Shown: positions 56,041-64,000 of the stretch, piece after piece
How the letters are laid out: each line of letters begins with the position of its first letter
Position numbering within the stretch: the stretch's first letter is position 1
Notes under the pieces: generated by a model
Seen by the model: only the letters and a program-made list of their open reading frames with translations
Database searches by the model: none
Told to the model about the DNA's origin: nothing
NCBI GenBank assembly: GCA_037176885.1
Contig: JAWWNJ010000050.1
Location: 682,001-746,000 of the forward strand
Direction of reading: 5' to 3'
Length of the DNA stretch: 64,000 nt
From: Favolaschia claudopus
Lineage: Eukaryota > Basidiomycota > Agaricomycetes > Agaricales > Mycenaceae
Translations under genes and position numbers: made by a program

Positions 56041-56861
56041 TCATTCATGAACATAGCCCACAGGACATCCCCCGATAATTCGTCCGCCAATTGTTCGGAG
56101 GGGGACACACTGTTCTCAACACAGACTGATGGACTGTCCATGGTGGCAACGGCTGTGGAAGATTGGGCGAAGGGATCCTGGTGGAGATGGTGGTCTCGAG
56201 GCAACGATGAAGACAAAGACACAGGCAGACACTCCATATAATGGGCAAGAGATTGCGGGATATCTTCGTACTCTCCGTTGTTGCAGCATTTGGCTTCACT
56301 ACCACTTATTGTCCACTCTGCCTTGCCTTGTGCTGTTGTTACTCGACGGAATTGAGGTTTGACGCTCAAGGTACGCCTGACGCTGTTCATCCAGGTCGCA
56401 TTCGTAGGCCGGAAGTAGGGATAATTGGTCGCAATCCATGCATATATGGCCGCCAAGGGTAGACTTTGTGTGGCAGACGAGAGAATGGCTTGTCCGATGA
56501 GCTCTACGTAGGAGAAATTTGGACGGCGACAGTTGGCGACAGCAAGAGTTTGAGGCGTCTCATTTTGTAGGGGATTCGCATGGGTCGAAGGAGAGGGGAG
56601 AAAGGTCTGCACCGTGTGAGAGCGCTTGTGAAAGACGGTTTGAGCCAGCAGATTTTGCTGAGGTTTCGGCGACGGAGAGGGAATGAATGACGCCTTGATG
56701 AACATTAAGAGTTCAGAAGATGCAAGTCGCTGTTAAGATCTCCTTACTCTTGTATTGTTGACGGGCGAGCTAGACCTTAGGATTGCACGGTTTTTGGCGG
56801 TTGCCTTCTTGATTTGTTTGAGACGGGCTTGGGCTTCGAGCACAAATGTCATAGTGTCCAT
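56028..56861 (-). CDS. Forkhead (winged-helix) transcription factor
   Basis: Exon 1 (56861-56748) starts MDTMTFVLEAQARLKQIKKA. A GT-AG intron leads to exon 2 (56693-56028). The product is about 259 residues. The forkhead domain at roughly residues 80-150 reads RRPNFSYVELIGQAILSSAT, LPLAAIYAWIATNYPYF, then the recognition helix WMNSVRRTLSVKPQFRRV and GKAEWTI. The usual recognition helix is N-S-I-R-H-N-L-S, so His and Asn at DNA-contact positions are Arg and Thr here. The acidic C-terminus (DELSGDVLWAMFMNESG) could activate transcription. The last codons and stop overlap the inverted repeat. The reading frame is intact. Confidence 0.85.
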
Positions 56862-56881
56862 GGCGAGGTACAGTAGGTCAA

Positions 56882-57652
56882 ATCCTATACTTGAAAACAG
56901 GGCCAGGCCATCAGTCGCGTGACTTTTGACAGAAAATCACGGGGTCTTTGTCCTCGCTGCGCTCGCCGACCTACCTCCGTTCGGTCACACAGCTTGTTGG
57001 GGCTGGCCGCCCCAAACCCCGCTGCGCTCGCTCCGCTCGCGACGTCTCGTGTGGTCCCGTGGTTTGGTGTCAAAGTCACATGAAAAAGCATGTGATCCAT
57101 CAATTCTGATGGCCCGGTGCTGTTTTCATGCGGCACAAGCTTAAGCACCCCGCCTTCGGCAGGGCCGGCTCGCTGCGCTCGCGTCCCTACCTACGGGGGG
57201 TACACAGCTTGTCGGGGCTCCGCCCCAAACCCCGCCTGGATTTTTTTTGCTGGATTGCTTGCCCGCGGCGCCGCACTGCCGCTCGCTGCACTCGCCGGCC
57301 CGCGGCGCCGGGGAACGCGTGTGAAAAGTCACCTGCTTTTTCACGTGAATTATCACGGGACCTGCGGTCCCGTAGTGTTTTTTATTACAAGCTTTAGCTC
57401 CCTGCCTCCGGCACGGCCGACTCGCTGCGCTCGCCGGCCTTCCTCCGTTCGGTCACACAGCTTGTTGGGGCTGGCCGCCCCAAACCCCGCTGCGCTCGCT
57501 CCGCTCGCGACGTCTCGCACGATCTCAACATCTCGACAAAGACCCCGTGATTTTCTGTCAAAAGTCACGCGACTGATGGCCTGGCCCTCTTTTCAAGTAT
57601 AGGATAGAAGCGAGTCGGCCGTGCCGGAGGCAGGGAGCTAAAGCTTGTCTTT
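56882..57652. repeat. GC-rich nested inverted repeats (CTCGCTGCGCTCGC family)
   Basis: Outer inverted ends of about 70 bp (ATCCTATACTTGAAAACAGG ... and its complement ending at 57605) enclose three modules with CTCGCTGCGCTCGC, GGTCACACAGCTTGTTGGGG and CCGCCCCAAACCCCGC. A second pair, AAGCTTTAGCTCCCTGCCTC at 57389 and its complement near 57622-57641, overlaps the first. Related to 11965-12180 and 45092-45330. No gene. Confidence 0.7.
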
Positions 57653-57659
57653 TATTATA

Positions 57660-58076
57660 GAAGATCAAATTACTTACCAAATAAGGAAATTCTCATCAGA
57701 ACTGCCCTACCGCACAGAAAACCATCCATAGGCTGGAATGGCACAAAAGGCCTGGACTCCTTTGATTGAATACATCTAGGCACAAAAAATAACCAAATTC
57801 ATCATACTTACTTCCAACTGATTTTGGCCGCACTTTGATACACAAACCTGGCGGCTATCCAGCCAACATCAATGCAAAGACACAAATTTTTCTACACCAG
57901 GCGTACAAGATGGAGCCTCTAAGTATTTCTGTCCGCTTACCGCATGAAACAACCAATGCTTAGAATTCTCTATCAGCTCAACGATAATGGGTGTAAGTAG
58001 TCGAGATGCATGGCAAACGGCATGATCTAATGTACATATATCACTATGCGGGGCACAGAAATTGGGAACTTTCTCT
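57660..58076. other. No supported gene; MITE fragment
   Basis: ACTTACCAAATAAGGAAATT at 57671-57690 and some following sequence resemble the left part of the MITE at 17976-18344. The rest is unassigned. Confidence 0.45.
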
Positions 58077-58084
58077 CCCTACAC

Positions 58085-59538
58085 TAGAACCCGTCCGTCC
58101 GTCACGTCACCGTCACAAAAGACGGTTCTGACGGGTGACGGACGCCTGACGGGTCAGAGGGCAATCCCAAAAGGTTGAGACGGACGGACGGATTCATGAC
58201 GTCCCGTCCGGGGTAGCTGATCGATAACGGTGCGAGCACCGGTCCCCTACTCTGAAAGGTTTGAAGGTGTTAGTAGCAGTACAGACCGAGATGTTTTGAT
58301 GTACTATACCAAGGCCGCAGTGGCAAGGCGGGCCGGCCAAAGCTCGCTCGGTCGACGCTTGCGCGTCGACCAGCTCTCATTGGCAGGTGAGGTTTAAGTT
58401 TTTGGACCTTTGGTGTACAAAACCGCCAAAGCTCGCTCGGTCGACGCTCGCGCGCCGACCAGCTCTCATTGGCCGGTGCGGGTGGGCAGCTTTTGATCAT
58501 CACCTCGGCATAGACGGCTTAGCGTCGGCTAGCGCGGCTCTGTCATTCCAGCTGCTTTTTGCGGCATGTAAAACAAATCGGTTGAGCAAGTGGTTGAGAG
58601 GCGGAATTTAAAAACGCCTGAAATCAACTGGCACTGTACGGCATCCAGACAAGGTCTATCATATCACAGGAATCACAATCGGCATCTGACTTGCCGACGA
58701 CCGGTAAATTACCGACATATTGTGGAGCAACAAAATCTGTGGAGTGATGAAGCCGTAAGTGCCGTAATTTTGATGTGTTCGAGTGAGGGGCGAAGTGACA
58801 GTTCAGCCCCACAGAACCCTACCTCTGTAAACAGAGTAGGGGATTGCCACATGTAGGCATCCTCGGCATCACTCGGAGCAAGATTGAAGATATCGGTCAA
58901 AAGAGCATCAAAACCGTCCGTCCCCCGTCCGTCAAGGTCCATAGGGTCTTGTTTATTGATCAAGTTTGTAAACATGTTTATAAACACCGGTTTATAAACC
59001 GGTTTTTAAATGGTTTGGCCAGAATCGTTGGTTTTTAATTCATTGTGGCTGTGTTGAATGCCCCTGTCTGCTCACAAGTTTGTCAAGACCAGTGCCGGCC
59101 CAAAAAGCGATACAACATTCATTTCTAATTTGTGAACATTCTGCTATGAAATCACAGCTTCGGAGTGTGCCGATACATCAATCACCCAAGTCTGATGGCC
59201 AGAATTGGCTCAAAAAGGAAAGATCCAGCAAATTTGGGCAGATTTTTGCTGTTGTCTGTCTCAAATCGTGCCAATCACCTCCCTCAAGCTCACGGAGGCG
59301 AAAAATCGAGTAAATGACGGGGAAAGTCCAATTTTGGGCCAATCTTGCCGACGTGTTTGTAAACCGGTTTATAAACACCCTGTTTACAAACAAAAATTAA
59401 AAAACCGTTTATAATTGGGCTGGGAATTAAAAACACGACCCTAGGACTCAAGGATCCTCTCTGCAGCTCTGACGGACGTGTCCCGTCCGTCCGTCTCGTC
59501 CGTCAACCCGTCAGAAAGACGGACGGGTTCAAGCCCTA
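58085..59538. mobile_element. Non-autonomous hAT element with GACGGAC repeats
   Basis: The 8-bp duplication CCCTACAC flanks both ends (58077-58084, 59539-59546). The right end (inverted) reads TAGGGCTTGAACCCGTCCGT. The left end reads TAGAACCCGTCCGT, with six bases lost. Many GACGGAC/GTCCGTC motifs lie near the ends and at 58915-58935. A direct repeat of about 48 bp with CTCGGTCGACGC is at 58337-58480. GTTTATAAAC palindromes occur near both 58980 and 59370. A minus-strand frame at 58709-58987 is not clearly coding. Confidence 0.75.
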
Positions 59539-59914
59539 CCCTACACTCAGAGTATGGGATGCCTTCTAAGTCCCTCCATGCTCTTCCTGAAATAGTGCCT
59601 GCATGCGAAATCCACCGTCAGCTGCCTACGTGTCCTTCCCCATTAGGGTGTGGGAAGCGTGCATATGATGTTACATCCGTGACACTCGTTCAGACTAGGC
59701 TAGGCAGTGATAATATGTATAGGGAAAATATATTAGTTGGTTGAAACAGTTAAATTGTGAGCGGAACGAGCATAGAGGGGAATTTTGATGGGATGCCGAG
59801 GCCGGCAAGTCAAAACACGATCACATGACTTGCGGAGGTTCAACTTTCGGGGCAGGTTTACGCTCGAACACGGAAAGGGGCGGAAGGTTTGATGGTTGTT
59901 TCACAAGGGGAGAA

Positions 59915-60672
59915 GTCGGGTATGTAAACATAACCAGGTGAACCTTCTGTCATTGAATTCATACCTTCCCCAAATCATCACGCATTTTGCTGATACCATC
60001 CAGGACCGAGACGAACTTCCCTGGACCGATCTAAACGAGATTTCATCATTCCGCAATAATATTAAGCAATAAATAACAGGTGACTCCTCACGGCAAAATA
60101 CCCGAGGTGGTGGAATGACCAGTCGCGGTAGTCATGTACCAGTTACATAGTATGTATATACAGTCGTCACTGTAACCCATACCCCTCGGTGGGGCCAAAA
60201 GAGTATGGGTTATAGGGTTTTTATGGGTTATCTCAATGGCAGACGTAATTTGTTATTATACTGTAAACTGAGGAAATTTTGCCCACGAAATTATGGGTGA
60301 CCAATCTGCAGATCTGTCTATTAGAGAACAAGTAGATCAAGAACATGCCCTCGGACGGTAGGTTATACAGTACTTGAGGATCCATTTTAGTCCCTCACTG
60401 CTCCAAATCTCGGATTGTATCAATTTCTTGTCAACATTGGAGTGGTTCAATTTCAACCATCCCTCCTGCACGGACCCAAATATTGCGTGGCCGTTCAAAG
60501 ATGCTAAGAGCAAAGAATTTAGCTACAGTCTTGGTTAATTTCCAATCCATCACAGTGCTCAACCCTATCACCTACACATTCAAAATACTTGTATCCCAGA
60601 GTAGGCCTGCATGGCTTCCGTAATTCCCCATGTTTGGTCAAGTAAGGGGCCGAAGAGTGGCTCATTAATCAT
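59915..60672. repeat. Right arm of the near-identical inverted repeat
   Basis: Reverse complement of 55285-56040 with few differences. Homology continues outward at lower identity to about 61010 and matches 53300-53681 of the left side. Confidence 0.9.
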
Positions 60673-60704
60673 GTCCGTGGAGGGTTATGTCCGAAAAAGG
60701 CATA

Positions 60705-61010
60705 CTCGTGTGATCCGACGAGTTCCGGGTCACATGAATGGCTGTCACTCTCGGATCAACTTCCTTGTCTGTCTCTTACCTCGTCGCGTCGCGCTCTACT
60801 TACGCCCAACCAGTCCTTGCAAGCATGCACTTGAACGGAGGAGCTAGAAAGAACGCAGGAAGAAGACGGCCCCCCACAAGCCTTGCCAATTTTCATCTCG
60901 TTGCCTTCCCCCGCTCCGCAATCCGTCCCACCCCAACTACCTGCTTTTGATCTTACAACAACAGCGCACCTGTGTCGCTTCGTGCTCGGAATGCGGGGGA
61001 GCAAGACATC
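60705..61010 (+). repeat. Outer, diverged part of the right inverted arm
   Basis: Reads SVSYLVASRSTYAQPVLASM, NGGARKNAGRRRPPTSLANF and PRSAIRPTPTTCF followed by a stop. It is the counterpart of the minus-strand frame at 53300-53681, which stays open for longer. Confidence 0.5.
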
Positions 61011-61537
61011 GTTGTCTTCAACTTTTCTGAAAGCAATATTGCTGGTTTAGAACTGCATTTGGGTGCCTAGTTGAGAGCCTGAATTGGAGTCCGAATGTTG
61101 GTGCGTCTTTTTTTCTTCTCTTGGCGTCCAGACGGTGGTTTCCTGACATGATATATAGATTCTCTTACCATGTTTGTTATACCTGCTCATTAGGCCACAT
61201 AGTTGTCTGAATTTTGAGATCAACAGAGCTTACATGTAGTTTATACCGCTTCGGATTTATCCGTGAACGTAAAATTGAGACGAATCGCCCCTCACTCGAT
61301 TTACCTATATATGCAGTCTCATTTAAGCCTGAATCGTGCACCTTAACCGCCACCTTGGAGAGCAGAATACTTGAACTTGCTGCCGGCGGTCAACTGAGCT
61401 TTGAGGTTTGCATGTGTTTTGGTCTTGAGCCCAAGAACTCGAAGAAATTGTGCCTGATGTATATATATTGCTATACTGTCTTCAACACGAATAAAGCGTC
61501 AGAGCATGTTTGTGAGAGTATCTGAAGGCAATTCAAC
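61011..61537. other. No supported gene
   Basis: A plus-strand frame of 103 codons at 61214-61525 has no recognisable features. Confidence 0.35.
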
Positions 61538-61920
61538 GTGAATTCAGCGTCGAGAATGGTTCATCGGCCTTTTCGGACTCACTGTGGGAACGGCCGAGGA
61601 AACTTCCGAGGAAATCTTGAATTTGATTGGCTGAGAGAATGTCCCAAGGAGGCAGTTGCTCCGAAAGAACATACCTCTTACCATATTTTGAATTCCGCTG
61701 ATCTGCCTAATCAAGGCATAAGAAATCAAGATTGTGATCGCTCTGGAAAGTGCTACAGCGACTTTGAAGCGCCGATTTCTTGGAAACAGAGTCTCAGATA
61801 CATAGTGAGTCTCTCCCCTTTCTCTCTCTTTCTCTTCTCTTTTTGCAACTTGAAAACTTGACTCTCCACAGACATAATTCATAAGCCTTGAAAGTCGCTG
61901 GCATCACACAAACGTGGGAA
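61538..61920 (+). CDS. Dispersed spliced gene-like repeat (copy c)
   Basis: An exon reading NGRGNFRGNLEFDWLRECPK, TSYHILNSADLPNQGIRNQD and APISWKQSLRYI ends at a GT-AG intron (61804-61871) with a CTCTCTTTCTCTTCTC tract. The next exon begins DIIHKP. It shows the undisturbed structure for copy b (51340-51900). The short size and unknown flanks leave its nature open. Confidence 0.4.
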
Positions 61921-62573
61921 TAAGCGACTTGGCAGGGGAAAGGACCATAAACGACTAAAAGCGCCTCCGCGTCCCTATTGTGACCACCGTCCTGTTCCCA
62001 AATCTCAGTCAAATTGCGTGTGGCTGAGCGCGTTCGAAGCGCATTATTAGGCCCTTGAGGTTCGTAAGGCCCTTGAGGTTCGTACCATTTTCACTTCGAA
62101 TATTTCTAACTACACTCTCTTCCCCCATTGAAATGAGCAAAATGGATAAAACACCAGCCTACCAAGTCGGTGGACCTCCTATACAAGCTTTATGCATTGT
62201 GAGCTTATTCATTATGACATATCCGACTGTATATCTACTTCCTCAATATAACCACCAGGCAAGATCTTCGCCAAACCTAATACGGCCGTTGATCGGAAAC
62301 CGACTCGGAGTGAGTCAAGGAATTTGGATTCCCACATTTACTACAGTCAACTCCCAATCATCCCGTGACAAATTGGTCCCGCATCTGTTTCATATGTGTG
62401 TAAAACAGATGCAGAAATAGTACTTATAAAAACATTTGAGCCACTCGGCAACAACGCTTGTAGGCTTCTACACCATGCAGTTTTCAGACGTCACTAGGTG
62501 GCAAATTGCTAGGCGGCCACTTCACAGAGGTCAGCTAAGGCCATTTGCACTCAACCACATGATGATGATATGG
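61921..62573. other. No supported gene
   Basis: Short frames only, including a 121-codon frame at 62055-62420 without recognised motifs. Confidence 0.35.
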
Positions 62574-62578
62574 GTATG

Positions 62579-62774
62579 TGTCAGGGGATTCCACAGCTAG
62601 GACGTCCTTTGACTTGGGCAGAAGTTCTCTGTCTCCAAGACATCATGCTGTGTGCTCACTTATGTCATATCTTACGTCACCTCTTGTATATAAGTAGTCC
62701 GCTGGGGATCTCTGATCCCCAGGTTTGTTATCGACTTGGCTCCTGGGCCCTTCTTGGGCCCTTCTCCCCTTACA
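62579..62774 (+). mobile_element. Ty3-type LTR, probably 5' LTR of a truncated element
   Basis: Begins TGTCAGGGGATTCCACAGCT and ends CTCCCCTTACA. Same family as 46157-46999 and 51409-51593, with an extra GGGCCCTTCTT duplication. Flanks do not form a 5-bp duplication and gag-like sequence follows, so it is not a solo LTR. Confidence 0.8.
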
Positions 62775-62879
62775 GCATAACAAACCTTCTATTCGACTCT
62801 GGCACTCTCCTAGCCCCAGCCGACCACCCTACTTCCTACTCTGCCCTCATCCCACCATCGACCTCACACCTCCCTTGCT

Positions 62880-63161
62880 ATGGCAACCCCCGCAGTTCCT
62901 CAGGACCTTTATTCCTACTGCACTCTCCTTCACGACCGTCTTGATCGTCTTGAGTTTGGGGACGCTGCAGCCTCTACTCCCCGAGGGCATGCCTGGCGCT
63001 TCTCTTGGGATGGTGCTCGCTGGGGCTCTGAACCTTCAACCCCAGCCCCTACCCCTGCCATCATCGCTGTCGGCCACACCGCCATACCACTCGCCGAAAC
63101 CCTCCCTACTGCAGAGGACTCATCGTCCCGCCACTTAAACCCCCTACTAGACATATATTAG
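62880..63161 (+). pseudogene. Start of Ty3 gag, truncated
   Basis: MATPAVPQDLYSYCTLLHDR followed by LDRLEFGDAAASTPRG, at the position expected for the gag start about 105 bp after the LTR. It is cut off near 63165, where P450-like sequence begins. Confidence 0.5.
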
Positions 63162-63189
63162 CTAGTATAAAGTTCCTCTGCAGCCATAG

Positions 63190-63690
63190 AACGACGCATT
63201 TTCTCACCGCTGCCTTACTTGGACTCGTACGTCCGAACTTATCACTGATCCGTGGGCGCCACCTTTCCCTTCCTCTTTCTCGTTGCCCAGCCCCCTGCTG
63301 TTCTTGTATTTGGCGGCGGCTCACTTGCCTCCGATCTCCTCTATACCTACGTCGTGTTCCTATGCTCCTTGGGGTTTTCCATCGTTGTTTACCGCCTCAC
63401 GCCTTTCCAACCCTTGGCACAGTTCCCTGGCCCCACTACATAAGTATCGGGAAGAATACTCAATTGTGGACGTTGTGGCAAACATTGCAGGGATACAAGT
63501 ATCTATACCACAAATCGCTTCATGATAGGTATGGGCCATATGTTCGGATAGGTCAGTCATAGTTCCCGTCTTTTGAAGCTTCTGTCGCTCAGGGCACAGT
63601 GCGAACTTGGACCTGCAGGACCGAATGAAATCTCCGTCATCGACGCGCCAGCCGTGCGACAGATCCTCGACAAAGGACGATGTGACTAAT
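63190..63690 (+). pseudogene. Cytochrome P450 N-terminal fragment
   Basis: The plus strand reads a membrane anchor (LLYTYVVFLCSLGFSIVVYR), LTPFQPLAQFPGPT, then in another frame LQGYKYLYHKSLHDRYGPYV ending RIG, an intron (GT-AG, acceptor near 63629) and PNEISVIDAPAVRQILDKGR. This is the anchor, the Pro-rich hinge and the first substrate-site region of agaric P450s. A frame change after PGPT and the abrupt end after DKGR, before the I-helix and heme-binding Cys, make it a pseudogene. Confidence 0.75.
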
Positions 63691-64000
63691 TGGGGGAGCT
63701 TGCTCCCCCCTTTTGTCTGAGGATCCCGAAAAGTGTATGGCTGTGCAATGTGCCTGGGAAGCTCGTGTTCATCTCCCACGGGTACACCATCAGTCGTAAT
63801 CTCCCACGGGTACGCCATCAGTGCTGGCATCGCACATCTGCCACATTTGACAGCTGTCAAAATTTTGCTTGCTTTTCGCCCTCTCCCAGGCCCCCGGTCA
63901 CTACCTACTAGGTTTGTCACATTGAAAACCCGAATTTCGGCCTGATTTACTCTATTTTTCGGCACTGATGGGGCTCTGGCGGCTTCAAAAATCACGATTT
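63691..64000. other. Unassigned end of window
   Basis: GGGGGAGCTTGCTCCCCCC is a strong hairpin at about 63691-63709. A 25-bp unit with TCTCCCACGGGTAC is repeated at 63774 and 63801. No gene is supported. Confidence 0.45.

Noticed and set aside
63360..63995. 211-codon minus-strand frame at the window end
   Set aside because: It overlaps the P450 pseudogene in antisense and has no recognisable domain.

Overview
The window looks like repeat-dense nuclear DNA of a basidiomycete fungus, most likely an Agaricomycete. The protein families point there: a DUF6698-type protein, an agaric-style P450 N-terminus, Eaf3/MRG15, Cdt1-like, forkhead and PWWP fragments, and several transposon proteins known in high copy from mushroom genomes. 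The genes have short GT-AG introns. No bacterial operon, CRISPR array or rRNA is visible. All reading was by eye, with no database search, so family names rest on recalled motifs.

Layout. 0-1.4 kb: LINE endonuclease, split by a MITE. 1.4-5.6 kb: PIF/Harbinger-like element with a DDE transposase and a convergent SANT-like gene, carrying two MITEs. 5.9-9.7 kb: broken Cdt1-like gene, then a multi-exon DUF6698-type gene. 10-12.5 kb: a small hAT MITE and a Mutator-like element with a 9-bp duplication. 12.53-19.41 kb: complete-looking hAT transposon with exact 8-bp target duplication, a BED-finger transposase and a second spliced gene. 20-22.9 kb: 3' part of a giant-transposon gene and a small C2HC protein gene. 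23.6-28.8 kb: MITEs, a small multi-exon gene and an Eaf3/MRG15 homolog. 30-36 kb: nested MITEs and relics of LINE, Ty3 and other transposons. 36.8-38.5 kb: four elements nested in one another. 38.7-40.1 kb: PWWP-type gene broken by two MITEs. 41-45 kb: MITEs and a tRNA-like relic. 46-51.9 kb: solo LTR inside solo LTR inside a TA element, then a decayed Ty3/Gypsy gag-protease region. 53.3-61 kb: long inverted duplication around a forkhead gene, GC-rich palindromes and a hAT MITE. 62.6-64 kb: Ty3 LTR plus gag fragment joined to a P450 pseudogene.

The main signal is the insertion record. At many sites the element ends, the target duplication and the empty site can all be read, because the sister arm of a palindrome, another copy of the host repeat, or an interrupted reading frame is also in the window. 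Three duplication classes are clear: TA (Tc1/mariner-like MITEs), 8 bp (hAT) and a 3-bp A-N-T class with ends beginning AGAG or AGCC. Host genes with the best support are Eaf3/MRG15, the forkhead gene and the DUF6698-type gene.
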